Shown: piece by piece, positions 53,067 to 62,376 of the stretch
Layout of the letters: each line of letters opens with the position of its first letter
Position numbering within the stretch: position 1 is the stretch's first letter
Assembly (NCBI RefSeq): GCF_001440405.1
Contig: NZ_LLXX01000118.1
Location: forward strand, 116,182-180,181
DNA length: 64,000 nucleotides
Direction of reading: 5' to 3'
Origin: Bradyrhizobium valentinum
Lineage (GTDB): Bacteria > Pseudomonadota > Alphaproteobacteria > Rhizobiales > Xanthobacteraceae
Position numbers and translations under genes: made by a program
Notes under the pieces: model-generated
Seen by the model: the letters and a program-made list of their open reading frames with translations, nothing else
Told to the model about the DNA's origin: nothing
Databases searched by the model: none

Positions 53067-53717
53067 ATGACAGGCCTGCCCACGACGCGCTATCGCCTCG
53101 CCATCTTCGATTTCGACGGCACACTGGCCGATTCGCTTCCCTGGTTTCGCTCGTCCTTTCACGACATGGTCGCGCGGTTCAATCTTACGCCCGTGCCCGC
53201 TGAGGAAATGGAGGGGCTACGCGGCCTGACCGCCCGCGAGATCATGGCGCGGCTCAACGTATCCACGTGGCAACTGCCGGCCATCGTCAGCGACATGAGA
53301 AAGCGCAAGCTCGCCGCGGCGAGCGAAATATCGCTGTTCTCTGGCATTCCGGCCATGCTGACCGAATTGCAGCGCTTAGGGATCAAGACCGCCATCGTCA
53401 GTTCCGACGGCGAAGCATCCGTCCGCCAGGTGCTTGGGCCCAGCACTGCCCTGATCACCCGCTTCGACTGTGGCGCCGCGGTGTTCGGCAAGCACCGAAA
53501 ATTTCGACGGGTCGCACGAACGCTTGGCGCGAAGCCTTCACAGACGATCTGCATTGGCGACGAGATCCGCGATATCGAAGCTGCGAAAGTCGCCGAAATG
53601 GATTCGGGCGCCGTGACCTGGGGCTATGCCCTTCCCACCGCATTGCAGGCGGCGGGACCAACCTATCTGTTCAACTCCATCGACGAGATGACTGAGCGGC
53701 TCGCTGTGCCAAGATAG
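53067..53717 (+). CDS. HAD-superfamily hydrolase
   Basis: 216 residues from ATG 53067. Motif I is LAIFDFDGTLADSLPWF (nucleophile Asp and general acid Asp), motif II is IVSSDGEAS, motif III includes KHRKFRR and motif IV GDEIRDIEAAKVAEM. The architecture is that of phosphoglycolate-phosphatase-like enzymes (cap 1). Substrate is unknown. Downstream of the SDR in a possible two-gene unit. Confidence 0.87.
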   Translation: MTGLPTTRYRLAIFDFDGTLADSLPWFRSSFHDMVARFNLTPVPAEEMEGLRGLTAREIMARLNVSTWQLPAIVSDMRKRKLAAASEISLFSGIPAMLTELQRLGIKTAIVSSDGEASVRQVLGPSTALITRFDCGAAVFGKHRKFRRVARTLGAKPSQTICIGDEIRDIEAAKVAEMDSGAVTWGYALPTALQAAGPTYLFNSIDEMTERLAVPR

Positions 53718-53757
53718 TGTCGCCGATCACTTCCGATCTTCTCGTGCCAATTTCCGG

Positions 53758-54300
53758 TCATTCCCGCAAAGGCCAACGTGCAAGATAATCGTGGCCCTTC
53801 ATGCTGTGGATGAGCACGAACTCCGTCACTGTCCAGAAGATTGGCTGAATCGGATGCTCATCGACACTGCGCGCGTCGTACAAGAGCGTGACGTGCGGCG
53901 TAAAATTCGTGCTCGCCGCCCGCCTCACCCCTCTTCGCGTCAGTGCAGCGCCGAGCATCTGCCGAAATGCTTCCAGCCGGCGCAACCCATTTTCTCCGAT
54001 CAGGACAAGCGGCCGATTGCCCGGCCTGCCCCTAAAACTCACGGTGCGGTCGAACGAAACCTCGAACGGCTCGGCTCGCAATTCCGTCGCGGCCTCGCAT
54101 GCGGAGCGAAGCTGCCGATCCGGCAAACCGTTGAGAGAAAACAATGAAATGTGCAGACGCTCTGGCGCGATGAGTTTGCCATCGAATTTGTGAGCGCGTT
54201 TGAGCACGCTGGCCAGCCGGTGAATTCGCTCTGCTGTGGCCGCGTCGGGAACAGCTGCGAGGAAAATCCGGGCACTACTACTGCTTGCAAACTTGTCCAT
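53758..54300 (-). CDS. thpR: RNA 2',3'-cyclic phosphodiesterase (2'-5' RNA ligase family)
   Basis: 180 residues with both HxTx-type active sites: RLHISLFSLNGLP (about residue 50) and TNFTPHVTLLYD (about residue 140). These enzymes open 2',3'-cyclic phosphates on RNA and can join 2'-5' ends in vitro. Family LigT/ThpR, cytosolic. Length is normal. The second motif HVTLL has Leu at the position often occupied by polar residues, which is tolerated. Confidence 0.88.
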   Translation of the reverse strand: MDKFASSSSARIFLAAVPDAATAERIHRLASVLKRAHKFDGKLIAPERLHISLFSLNGLPDRQLRSACEAATELRAEPFEVSFDRTVSFRGRPGNRPLVLIGENGLRRLEAFRQMLGAALTRRGVRRAASTNFTPHVTLLYDARSVDEHPIQPIFWTVTEFVLIHSMKGHDYLARWPLRE

Positions 54301-54379
54301 GATGGACTAGAACAAATCATGAACTTAAGGTCATCGCAAGGCTAGAATGCAACTGCCGTTTTCGCAGATTCCTGCAATC

Positions 54380-56098
54380 TCACAACACACACCCATGGTG
54401 CGCCGAGGATACCAGCCGGATGTACTTGTCGTGCACCGATCCCGGCCGCACCGCCGACAATGAAGGCGGTGCGCGCCAGTCGGCCATGCGGCGGGCGATC
54501 TCTTCGGCTGGCACTTCGAGGTTCACGGTGCGGGCGCCGGGATCGATGACAATGGTGTCGCCGTCGCGCACCGCGGCGATCGGGCCGCCGCGCGCGGCTT
54601 CTGGCGAGACGTGGCCGATCAAGATGCCGTGCGAGACGCCGGAAAAACGGCCGTCGGTGATCAGCGCGACGTCTTCGCCAAGACCCCGCCCCTGCAACTG
54701 GATCGTCAGCATCACCATTTCGGGCATGCCGGGGCCGCCAACCGGGCCGACATTGCGCACCACGATGACGTTGCCCGCCATGATCTCGCCGGCGCGGATC
54801 GCGGCCATCGTATCGGCCTCGGATTCGAACACGCGCGCGGTGCCGCGAAACTGGCCCTTCTCCAGCGTCTTGCCCGACAGTTTGAGCAGGCAGCTTTCCG
54901 GCGCCAGATTGCCTTTGAGAACGCTGATGTGATTGTCTGCCGGCGCGATCGGTTTCGACACCGGGAAGACGATCTCCTGCGGCGGCATCTGCTCCAGCTT
55001 CGGCACATCGGCGAGATTTTCCGCCAGCGTCTTGCCGGTCACTGTCATGACATCGCCGTGCAAAAGACCTGCGCGCAGCAGTTCTTTCATGACAACGGGC
55101 CCGCCGCCGATCGCATGCAGGCTGCCCATCGCGAACGGGCCGTGCGGTTGCAGGTTGGCCAGTAGCGGGATCCGTTCGCCGACCTTCTGGATGCGCTCGA
55201 TCGTGATCGGCACCTGCGCCTCGCGCGCGACCGCGAGCAAATGCAGATACATGTTGGTCGAGCCGCCCATCGCATAGACGGTCGTGATCGCATTCTCAAA
55301 CGCGCGCTCGGTCATGATGTCGCGCGGCCGGATGCCGGCTAACATCAGCCGGTACAAGGCATCGACCGAGGCGCGCGCCTGCGCGCGGACGTCGGCATGA
55401 ATGTCGCTGCCGGCGTCGTAATCGGCTGGATGCGAAGCGCCGCGTGGCAGCATCATGCCGATTGATTCCGCGATCGTGCTCATGGTGTTGGCCGTGAACA
55501 TCGCGCCGCAAGTGCCGCTGCCGGGCATGACATTGCGCTCGACCTCCAACAGCTCCTCGCCGGACAATCGGCCTGATTCATTGGCGGCGCGCGCTTCGGC
55601 GTAATCCATGACCGTGAGGTTGTTGCCCTTGTCGGCCCATGCCCCGAACGAAACGCGGCCCGGCGTGCTGGTGCCGGGATAGAGCACGAGCCCGAAGGCA
55701 TTGGTGCGCGCCAGCGGCATCAGCGCGGCGGCGCCGGTCTTGTCGCAGCCGGAAATCACGATCATGGCATCGCCATGATGGGCGTAGTGGCCGATCTCAA
55801 AGCAGTCGGCGACAACATCGCGGGATACGAGACTATAGCCCGCTGTCGGCGTTCCCTGCGTCAGGGCATCCGACACCGCCGGCGCGCCGACGATCAGGCC
55901 CTGCCCGCCGTGCTCGGCCAGGATTTCCACCAGGAGATCGGTGATGGCGCGTACGCGATTGTTGCAGCGATGGGCGTTGGTGTAGGCGCTCGCGATCGTC
56001 ACCACCGCGCTTGTCTTCGCCGCGCGGTCCGGCTCGAAGCCGGCAGCACGCAACTCGACGCGAGCGTTCTTCCAATAAGTGCTGCTGTCCTCGACCAT
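54380..56098 (-). CDS. IlvD/Edd-family dehydratase
   Basis: 572 residues. Three likely Fe-S cluster cysteines are seen at HRCNNR (Cys45), [10 protein letters not shown] and [15 protein letters not shown]. Other blocks are [27 protein letters not shown] and [19 protein letters not shown]. Members dehydrate dihydroxy acids (valine/isoleucine synthesis) or sugar acids. The PCN motif of typical dihydroxyacid dehydratase reads RCN here and the N-terminus is short, so it may be a sugar-acid dehydratase or specialised paralogue rather than housekeeping IlvD. Confidence 0.9.
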   Translation of the reverse strand: MVEDSSTYWKNARVELRAAGFEPDRAAKTSAVVTIASAYTNAHRCNNRVRAITDLLVEILAEHGGQGLIVGAPAVSDALTQGTPTAGYSLVSRDVVADCFEIGHYAHHGDAMIVISGCDKTGAAALMPLARTNAFGLVLYPGTSTPGRVSFGAWADKGNNLTVMDYAEARAANESGRLSGEELLEVERNVMPGSGTCGAMFTANTMSTIAESIGMMLPRGASHPADYDAGSDIHADVRAQARASVDALYRLMLAGIRPRDIMTERAFENAITTVYAMGGSTNMYLHLLAVAREAQVPITIERIQKVGERIPLLANLQPHGPFAMGSLHAIGGGPVVMKELLRAGLLHGDVMTVTGKTLAENLADVPKLEQMPPQEIVFPVSKPIAPADNHISVLKGNLAPESCLLKLSGKTLEKGQFRGTARVFESEADTMAAIRAGEIMAGNVIVVRNVGPVGGPGMPEMVMLTIQLQGRGLGEDVALITDGRFSGVSHGILIGHVSPEAARGGPIAAVRDGDTIVIDPGARTVNLEVPAEEIARRMADWRAPPSLSAVRPGSVHDKYIRLVSSAHHGCVL

Positions 56099-56105
56099 AG
56101 TCCGG

Positions 56106-57440
56106 TCATTTCCCTCTTGCGTGCTGATCGAATGCGCTGAGCACGGCGAGCGTCATGGCCGTAATGCCGGTCTGTAGCGTCGGCTTCGGCACCGGCGCGA
56201 ATTGCGGCGAATGATTGCCCGCCAAGGGCGTTCCGCTCTTGTTGGCCGCCACCCACTTCTCCACATCGTAGACGCCGATATTGAACATCATCGACGGCAC
56301 GCCGGCTCCGGCGAATTCGGAAAAATCCTCGCTCGTCGTATTCGCCGGTGTCAGCCTCAGCTTCTCGCCAAACGCAGCCTTCAGCGTCTTCTCGGCGGTC
56401 GCGACCACAGCCGGATCGTTGATGACGGCCTTGGTGCCCTCTTCGAGCCTGATGTCCGGCGCGGGTGCATCCGACATCGCGGCCACCGCCTTCGCCGTCC
56501 GTTCGATCCCCGCCAGCATTTTGGCGCGCACCTCCGGCTTGAAGCTGCGGATCGTACCCAGCACCGACGCATCGTCGGGAATGATATTGCCGACGGTGCC
56601 GGAATGGACCGCACCGATACTCACGATGCCGAATTCGGTCGGGTCCTTTTCGCGGCTGATCACGGTTTGCACGTCAACGATAAAGCGCGCCGCCATCATG
56701 ACGGGATCGATCGTCCGCTGCGGCATCGCGCCGTGACCGCCGCGGCCGCGGAATTTGATGTAGAGGCCGTCGACATGGGATGAGCCGACGCCGACGCGAT
56801 AGCTGATACTGCCGTAGGGGAAGCCGCCGGCATGCAGGGCAAAGGCGAAATCGGGTTTCTTGAATCGCGTGAACAGGCCGTCGGCCAGCATGGCCCTGGC
56901 GCCCTGCACGATTTCTTCGGCCGGTTGCGCGATGAACATTAGCGTGCCGCGCCACTGGTCCTTCAGGCCGATGAGCGTCTTTGCCGTCCCGACCCAGTTC
57001 GCCATATGGATGTCGTGGCCGCAGCTATGGGCCACGAATGTCTCCCGGCCGTTCCAGACTGTCTTGGCGCGGCTGGCATAATCGAGGCCGGTCTTCTCCT
57101 CCATCGGCAACGCGTCGAGCTCGGTGCGCACCATGATGGTGGGCCCCTCGCCGTTCTTGTAGATGGCGACCAGCCCGGTCTTACCGACCTTCTCGGTCAC
57201 CTCAAAACCGAGCGTACGCATCTCCGTGGCAAGCCGTGCGGCCGTCTTCACCTCCTCAAAGGCAAGTTCCGGGTGAGCGTGCAGCTCCTTGTAGAGCACG
57301 TCGAGTCTTGGATAGTCGGCCTCGAACGAAGTCTCGATCGCGGCCTTGAGGCGCGCGACGTCCATTTCCGCACAGGCCGGTGAGAGAGCGGCGACGCACA
57401 ACGCGGCAGAGGCGATAAGGGATTTTGCAAGGCGCTTCAC
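56106..57440 (-). CDS. Secreted M20-family amidohydrolase
   Basis: 444 residues with a signal peptide ([18 protein letters not shown]). Metal-binding and catalytic elements: [73 protein letters not shown] (catalytic Glu pair), and [17 protein letters not shown] (dimerisation lid). This is the hippurate hydrolase/IAA-amino-acid hydrolase type, acting on N-acyl amino acids, here likely periplasmic. It follows the dehydratase region on the same strand, with seven bases between genes. Confidence 0.9.
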   Translation of the reverse strand: MKRLAKSLIASAALCVAALSPACAEMDVARLKAAIETSFEADYPRLDVLYKELHAHPELAFEEVKTAARLATEMRTLGFEVTEKVGKTGLVAIYKNGEGPTIMVRTELDALPMEEKTGLDYASRAKTVWNGRETFVAHSCGHDIHMANWVGTAKTLIGLKDQWRGTLMFIAQPAEEIVQGARAMLADGLFTRFKKPDFAFALHAGGFPYGSISYRVGVGSSHVDGLYIKFRGRGGHGAMPQRTIDPVMMAARFIVDVQTVISREKDPTEFGIVSIGAVHSGTVGNIIPDDASVLGTIRSFKPEVRAKMLAGIERTAKAVAAMSDAPAPDIRLEEGTKAVINDPAVVATAEKTLKAAFGEKLRLTPANTTSEDFSEFAGAGVPSMMFNIGVYDVEKWVAANKSGTPLAGNHSPQFAPVPKPTLQTGITAMTLAVLSAFDQHARGK

Positions 57441-57527
57441 GGTGGCACTCCCCCTTTTTGCCCATTGCGGACTTCATCGCCGCATGCGGGACAGAGCCGG
57501 CAGCTTGAACGACGTCAGAAACGGAGT

Positions 57528-57866
57528 CTAGCCGGGCTTGCCATCGTCAAAGCTCACAATCACGGCAGCATTGGCGATCAGGATGGAATCGTTGCCATGC
57601 TCGGCCGGAATTTCCAGCCCGCCCTTCACCGCGGTGACCGTCTTGGTGCCGTAAGGCAGCTCTTTCGCCACCGCCGCCGTGTCGACCGCCTCGGGATTGG
57701 GCACGGCGACCATGACATCGACGAACATGTCGTTGGCGGTCTTCCCCAGCATCCGGAAGAAGCCGAGGCTGGAGTGGCGGATGGCGCGCTTGGCAGCCTT
57801 GGTGGCATCGCGTCCGTGAACGTCGACGCCCATGCCCATTTCGGTGATACAGCGCACGCGTGCCAT
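57528..57866 (-). CDS. Lin0512-family protein (with a 4-residue internal deletion)
   Basis: 112 residues from the ATG at 57864-57866, with AGGAA five bases upstream. MARVRCITEMGMGVDVHGRDATKAAKRA and VAVPNPEAVDTAAVAKELPYGTKTVTAVKGGLEI are typical Lin0512. Compared with the duplicated fragment at 58631-58765 and with the family, the codons for VSDA after KRA are missing: KRA-IRHSSLGFF instead of KRAVSDAIRHSSLGFF. The 12-base loss is in frame and lies between GGCG repeats. Function of the family is unknown. Confidence 0.85.
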   Translation of the reverse strand: MARVRCITEMGMGVDVHGRDATKAAKRAIRHSSLGFFRMLGKTANDMFVDVMVAVPNPEAVDTAAVAKELPYGTKTVTAVKGGLEIPAEHGNDSILIANAAVIVSFDDGKPG

Positions 57867-58047
57867 GGTGTTTCCTGCCATCGTTGAGTGGATTTACATA
57901 CGTATCAGTCGTCCGCGATTAATGCGAGCGAGTACTCATCTGCCGGCTCTGGTCTGCGTCTATCAGCGCCAGGATGAAATGACGGCAGGAACCGAACGGT
58001 GGCGACCAGCGTTCTCCGCCGGGGTTGGATTCAATTCGAGGAAGCAC

Positions 58048-58614
58048 ATGCAGGGTGAGCCCGAAATCCTGTTCTGGCGACGCACCGACGTGACCGGCTT
58101 GGAGCGTCTGAAACTCAGCATTTCCGCTGACGCCGTGGTGGCGGAATCTACCGTGATCTGCGTTGAGGACCGTGGCTTTCGGCTCGACCATAGGTGGAGG
58201 CTGACGCCCGACTGGCGAGCTCAATCGCTGGACGTCGAGCGATGGGGACCGACCGGGCGAACCCATCTCAACCTCGAGCGAACGGACGGCGGCTGGTGTG
58301 TCAATGGCCGACGACGTACTGACCTCGACGGCGCGGAGGAACCGGACCTCTCGGTCACTCCTTTTTGCAATACGTTCCCGATCCGTCGAATGCCTGACGG
58401 CGCAGGAGAGAGTTACACGCTCGACACCTGCTTCGTGGACGGGGCGGCTATGACGGTGCAGCGTTCCCGTCAAAGGTACGACCGCATCGGCCCGAACCGG
58501 GTACGCTACGTGGACCTCGGAGTCTCCGCGGGCTTTGAGGCGGACCTCGAGGTGGATGATCTGGGTTTGGTGCTTCGCTACCAGCACCTTTTCGAACGAG
58601 TATCGCCCGTCTGA
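58048..58614 (+). CDS. Putative glycolipid-binding domain protein (PF06475 type)
   Basis: 188 residues from ATG 58048, eight bases after GAGGAA; an earlier ATG at 57979 lacks a good ribosome site. Family features: ILFWRRTDVTGLERLKL, FRLDHRWRLTPDWRAQSLDVERWG, the conserved WCVNGRRRTDLDGAEEPDLSVTPFCNTFPIRRM, RQRYDRIGPNRVRYVDLG and terminal LRYQHLFERV. Crystal-structure family with a spiral beta-roll related to the LolA fold; binding of lipids is proposed. It is embedded between the two copies of the Lin0512 duplication. Confidence 0.82.
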   Translation: MQGEPEILFWRRTDVTGLERLKLSISADAVVAESTVICVEDRGFRLDHRWRLTPDWRAQSLDVERWGPTGRTHLNLERTDGGWCVNGRRRTDLDGAEEPDLSVTPFCNTFPIRRMPDGAGESYTLDTCFVDGAAMTVQRSRQRYDRIGPNRVRYVDLGVSAGFEADLEVDDLGLVLRYQHLFERVSPV

Positions 58615-58630
58615 AGAAGAGTCCCGAGCA

Positions 58631-58765
58631 TTCCCCAGCATCCGGAAGAAGCCGAGGCTGGAGTGGCGGATGGCGTCCGATACGGCGCGCTTGGCAGCCT
58701 TGGTGGCATCGCGTCCGTGAACGTCGACGCCCATGCCCATTTCGGTGATACAGCGCACACGTGCC
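58631..58765 (-). pseudogene. Duplicated internal fragment of the Lin0512 gene
   Basis: 135 bases match 57742-57864 with one substitution and a 12-base insertion relative to that copy. It encodes ARVRCITEMGMGVDVHGRD followed by ATKAAKRAVSDAIRHSS and GFFRMLG, but has no ATG at the start position and diverges after MLG. It is therefore a non-coding remnant retaining what looks like the ancestral VSDA codons. The flanking bases out to 58902 contain no other gene. Confidence 0.8.
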
Positions 58766-58902
58766 GCGGCTTCCTCTTGTCGTTGGCGTGGGAAAGTTAT
58801 CGATCGGCGAGGGCCTGCTCTCTCCATCGTCGCTCGCAGCCGCGACGTCAAGTCAAACGCCCAACGGCGCAGCATACGAGCCTTGCGCCGTCCGTCGCGC
58901 TG

Positions 58903-59763
58903 TCATGAGCCCGAACAAGCTTCTATTTCGCGCGTAGCGGCGGCCGCACGATCCGAACCATAGAGAACCTCCTTCGGATCGCCCGGCTGGACGAGGTGGA
59001 TGCGCGTGCCGGTCTCGCCTGCGCCCAGACCAGGTTTCAAGACCTGCTGGCCGTCATAATGTCCGCCATTCTGGGTGCGGTACGCGATCGGCCGGTCGCT
59101 GAAGATTCCCGTGATGCGGCGCCGATAGGCTTCGGCGACGGCGGGCCATTCGGCCTCGGACAGCCTGTCGCTCTGATAGACGGCGAAGGGCGGCAGGACT
59201 TGTATGCCCGGATAGAAGAGCATGCCGTGCTGGATCGGCCACAGCAGGTCGTCGAGATGGCCATTCACGCCGCGCTCGCCATAGTGCGGCGCGCGTCCGC
59301 CGATCGTGACGGACAGCATCGCACGACGTCCGCTCAAGGTGCCTTCGCCGTAGCGGTCGCCCCATCTTTCGCCGCCATGGGTTCCGACGCCGTAGGCAAA
59401 ACCGTAAGCGAAGACGCGATCGACCCAGCCCTTCAGGATGGCCGGCATGCCGAACCACCACATCGGAAAACTCAGGAGAACGGCGTCAGCCCGCAAGAGC
59501 TTCCGCTGTTCGGCCTCAACGTCGGGCGATTGGGTGCCTGTGGCGAACGCGTGGCGCGACTCCGCGACGTAGCTGAGGCGGTCCGGTTGCGTTTGCTCGA
59601 GAAAATCGGCGCGATCGGCGACCGCCTTCCAGTTGGCTGCATAGAGATCGGAGATCTGTACCGTGTGTCCCTGCGCGGAGAGAGTTTCGACCGCCAGATC
59701 CTTCAGGGCGCTGGTGAGGGATCTCGGTTCTGGATGCGCATGAACGATAAGGACGTTGCTCAA
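58903..59763 (-). CDS. NAD(P)H dehydrogenase (quinone) / flavodoxin-fold oxidoreductase
   Basis: 286 residues. MSNVLIVHAHPEPRSLTSALKDLAVETLSAQGH is the FMN/FAD-binding N-terminus, and FPMWWFGMPAILKGWVDRVFAYGFAYG with GGRAPHYGERGVNGHLDDLLWP are the conserved WDaB/NQO1-type motifs. It would reduce quinones, azo compounds or similar substrates in the cytosol. Downstream of an IclR gene with a palindrome between. The C-terminal 40 residues extend beyond the minimal family length. Confidence 0.88.
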   Translation of the reverse strand: MSNVLIVHAHPEPRSLTSALKDLAVETLSAQGHTVQISDLYAANWKAVADRADFLEQTQPDRLSYVAESRHAFATGTQSPDVEAEQRKLLRADAVLLSFPMWWFGMPAILKGWVDRVFAYGFAYGVGTHGGERWGDRYGEGTLSGRRAMLSVTIGGRAPHYGERGVNGHLDDLLWPIQHGMLFYPGIQVLPPFAVYQSDRLSEAEWPAVAEAYRRRITGIFSDRPIAYRTQNGGHYDGQQVLKPGLGAGETGTRIHLVQPGDPKEVLYGSDRAAAATREIEACSGS

Positions 59764-59867
59764 AGACGTTGCTCCTGTTGAGGCTCGGGACGCGCAGGTG
59801 GCGCGATGGCTTCAACATGGTGGGCAAAATCACAAGCGCGAACGATCAACCTCCGGAAACGTCATAT

Positions 59868-59884
59868 GTTCAGCAATGCTGAAC
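59868..59884. promoter_or_regulatory. Palindrome between iclR and the quinone reductase
   Basis: GTTCAGC-AAT-GCTGAAC: a perfect 7-bp inverted repeat, directly after the IclR stop (59885) and about 105 bases upstream of the reductase start. It may be the operator of the IclR regulator, or a short attenuating hairpin. Confidence 0.45.
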
Positions 59885-60601
59885 TCAGGCGCGCTCGACC
59901 TCCTTCATCATCATCCAGGCTATGTCCGTCAACGCCTGCGGCGGCAAGCGCGCCGATGGCCCGCTCAGCCCGATGCTGGCACGTACCTCGCCGGCCTCAC
60001 GCCAGGGAATGGCAACGCAGTGGAGGCCCGGCTGGTAATTCTCGAGATCGAGCGCGAAGCCGCGCGTGGCCACCGTCTTGATCTCGGATAGGATGTGCGG
60101 GCTGAGCGCGTTGGCACGGTTGGCCAGGACGCGTTTGCCGAGCCCGGGCATGAAGGCGAGGAACACGAGGCCAACCGCCGATCCCTCCAGGGGCTCGCGC
60201 ACGCCAATGGGGCAGGCGCCCGCCGTCAATGCGTGGGCTGATTCGATCGCGTCGAGGTAATAGACCTCATCACCACTCGGCACGGCGAGATAGACCATCT
60301 CTCCGGTGCGCTTTGCGACGGACTCGAGCGCTGGCCGCAAGCGGCTGCGAAGCGCGCCATCGTCTCCGGCGATCCGCGCCAGATTGAGAATGCGGCCGCC
60401 GAGATGATAGCGCGCATCTCCGGCGCGGCGGTGCACGTAGCCAAGCTCGTCCAGCGTCTTCAGAAGATTGTGCGCGGTCGTCTTGCCGAGCTTTGCCTGC
60501 GCGGCAATGTGCTGCAGCCGTGCGGCGCCGCCTTCTTGTGCAATGATTTCGAGGATCGCGGCTGCGCGCTCGATCGATTGAATCAACCTGACTTCCGACA
60601 T
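59885..60601 (-). CDS. IclR-family transcriptional regulator
   Basis: 238 residues from ATG 60599-60601; an in-frame ATG at 60646 would add 15 residues and neither start has a clear ribosome site. N-terminal winged helix: IQSIERAAAILEIIAQEGGAARLQHIAAQAKLGKTTAHNLLKTLDELGYVHRR. The C-terminal domain (VYYLDAIESAHALTAGACPIGVREPLEGSAVGLVFLA) binds an effector. Upstream on the same strand as the quinone reductase, so it may control that gene. Confidence 0.88.
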   Translation of the reverse strand: MSEVRLIQSIERAAAILEIIAQEGGAARLQHIAAQAKLGKTTAHNLLKTLDELGYVHRRAGDARYHLGGRILNLARIAGDDGALRSRLRPALESVAKRTGEMVYLAVPSGDEVYYLDAIESAHALTAGACPIGVREPLEGSAVGLVFLAFMPGLGKRVLANRANALSPHILSEIKTVATRGFALDLENYQPGLHCVAIPWREAGEVRASIGLSGPSARLPPQALTDIAWMMMKEVERA

Positions 60602-60813
60602 CGCGCATACATTGGCGTGGCGCTGCCCGACGACAAGTCCATCCATGTTGAATATTTGTGCTCGCTTCTGTCGAAGCGTGTCCCGTTGCGCGGAAGCGAG
60701 GCGCTAAGAGCTACCCGGTTGGAGCAGCGGCGCCTCCGCATCAGCAACGGATGGCAGGATCGCACGACTTCTCCGTACGCGAGCGATCCCAACCATCTCA
60801 CACCTACCACCTC

Positions 60814-61227
60814 TCACCTCGGCGGCATTTTGTCGAATTTTTGCGCGGATGGATCAAGACGGTCCCAGGCATGGCCGGCGGCCGTCCAGAGGACCCTTTG
60901 CGGCTTGTATCGGCCGGGATCGTCGAGGCTCCCCGCGTGGACGATGAAGATCTCGGGAATACCAGGGAATGTCAGATAGACCGGTGAGCCGCATGTTGGG
61001 CAGAAGGCGCGGGACTTGATCGTTCCGCCGTCACCGACCATGTCCCAATGTTTCGCTTCGCCCTCGGCCCTCACGGCCGGTCGCGGAAACGTCAAATAGG
61101 AGCCGTGGCCGGTGCCGCTCTTGCGCTGGCACTGGCGGCACTGGCAGTCGTTCATCTCGATCGGTTCGGCGGTGATTTCATATCGGATCGCGCCGCAGGC
61201 GCATCCACCGGTATAGGCCTCGCTCAA
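60814..61227 (-). CDS. GFA-family (glutathione-dependent formaldehyde-activating-like) protein
   Basis: 137 residues from a TTG at 61225-61227 with GAAGGAG eight bases upstream; the longer reading frame lacks one. Zinc-binding cysteines: GGCACGAIRYEI, MNDCQCRQCQRKSG and AFCPTCGSPVYLTFPGIP. The family binds zinc and, in Gfa, forms S-hydroxymethylglutathione; most members have unknown roles. It lies 66 bases downstream of the small membrane protein on the same strand, and may close the arsR operon. Confidence 0.88.
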   Translation of the reverse strand: MSEAYTGGCACGAIRYEITAEPIEMNDCQCRQCQRKSGTGHGSYLTFPRPAVRAEGEAKHWDMVGDGGTIKSRAFCPTCGSPVYLTFPGIPEIFIVHAGSLDDPGRYKPQRVLWTAAGHAWDRLDPSAQKFDKMPPR

Positions 61228-61293
61228 GTTTTTTCTCCTTCGATAAAACAACACGGGTGAACCACGACCCATTCGAATGCGCTGCCGTGCGTC

Positions 61294-61581
61294 TCACACT
61301 CGGCTTATGCCGATCTGCGACGTCCGCGAGCGGCTGGAAATCAGCTTCAGCCACGGTGCCAAATGGAACGCGCTCATCAACAAGTACATCGGGACCATTC
61401 CACCGAGAGGTGACGCACTCGCGGTCGAACACAACGCATCCGCCGATCCGCCGCCGAACGCGCCCGTCAGTATCGCCATTGTCGCGAAGGTCGGCGCGGC
61501 CGCGAGATAGAGCCCATTGGCTACCCTGCGCGCCGCGGCGTTCCGGCGGGGAGCGCCGCCGCCGGAACAGCCTTGGCTCAT
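61294..61581 (-). CDS. 95-residue membrane protein coupled to DUF899 protein
   Basis: Start ATG 61579-61581 overlaps the DUF899 gene stop (ATGA), evidence of translational coupling. Two hydrophobic segments (LYLAAAPTFATMAILTGAFGG and GMVPMYLLMSAFHLAPWLKL) are visible with a Cys between (DALCSTASAS). The sequence resembles short two-helix proteins found in proteobacterial genomes, but I do not recognise a named family. Probably an inner-membrane protein acting with the DUF899/SRPBCC unit. Confidence 0.65.
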   Translation of the reverse strand: MSQGCSGGGAPRRNAAARRVANGLYLAAAPTFATMAILTGAFGGGSADALCSTASASPLGGMVPMYLLMSAFHLAPWLKLISSRSRTSQIGISRV

Positions 61582-62327
61582 GGCTTCCCGCTCGCCTGCT
61601 TGTTCCGGAATGCGGCCTCTCCGGCGTCCGACACCTCGACCCACCTCTTGTCGGGCGCGGCGCCTGGGACGTAGCTGTCGTGCCAATTCCACCACTTGTA
61701 AGTCGGCGTCTGCGGATAGCCTTCGGGAGAATCCTCCCACTCCTCCTGGCGTCCGAGCGGCGTGATGTCGAGGTAGTTCCAGGTGCTCCCCATCTGCTCG
61801 TCGCCGCGGTTGTTGATGAAGTAGGTCCGGTAAATTTTGTCGCCGTCGCGGAAGAACACGTTGGTGCCGTGCCATTCGCCAACGTCGAAGTCGGCATCGA
61901 AGCTGTCCGTGATGGTGTACCAGGGGATCATCTCCCATCCCATGCGCGCCTTGAGGCGCGCGATGTCCGCCTGCGGCGCGCGCGATGCGAACACGAGCGT
62001 GGTGTCGCGTGCGTTCAGATGGGCGAGATGGGCGACCTGGTCGGCCACCATGGAGCAGCCACGGCAGGCGTGTTCCGGCCAGCCGAATACGCCGGGCTCG
62101 TAGAAGGCGCGGTAGACGATCAGTTGACGGCGGCCTTCGAACAGATCGCTCAAGCTCGCCTTGCCTTTAGGCCCTTCGAACTCATACTTCTTCTCGACCG
62201 CCACCCACGGCATCCGCCGACGCTCGGCGGCCAGTGCGTCACGGGCGTGAGTTAGCTCCTTCTCCTTCAGGAGCAACTTTTGCCGCGCGGCCTCCCATTC
62301 CTGCGCTGAGACGGCATGAATCTGCAT
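61578..62327 (-). CDS. DUF899-family thioredoxin-fold protein
   Basis: 249 residues from ATG 62325-62327, preceded by a perfect AGGAGG. VAVEKKYEFEGPKGKASLSDLFEGRRQLIVYRAFYEP, GCSMVADQVAHLAHLNARDTTLVFASRAP and EEWEDSPEGYPQTPTYKWWNWHDSY are the DUF899 hallmarks. A thioredoxin-like fold is inferred; no catalytic CxxC is present in the usual place (HACRGCSM has C-x2-C). These genes recur next to ArsR/SRPBCC pairs. Fourth gene from the regulator. Confidence 0.92.
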   Translation of the reverse strand: MQIHAVSAQEWEAARQKLLLKEKELTHARDALAAERRRMPWVAVEKKYEFEGPKGKASLSDLFEGRRQLIVYRAFYEPGVFGWPEHACRGCSMVADQVAHLAHLNARDTTLVFASRAPQADIARLKARMGWEMIPWYTITDSFDADFDVGEWHGTNVFFRDGDKIYRTYFINNRGDEQMGSTWNYLDITPLGRQEEWEDSPEGYPQTPTYKWWNWHDSYVPGAAPDKRWVEVSDAGEAAFRNKQASGKP

Positions 62328-62376
62328 AGCTAACCTCCTGTTTGTTGAGACGCTTGTTGCGCAGACGCCGACCCGT

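Noticed and set aside
57919..58875. A 318-codon minus frame that includes the Lin0512-like fragment
   Set aside because: Only the internal 135 bases resemble Lin0512; the rest is antisense to the glycolipid-binding gene, so it is not a fusion.
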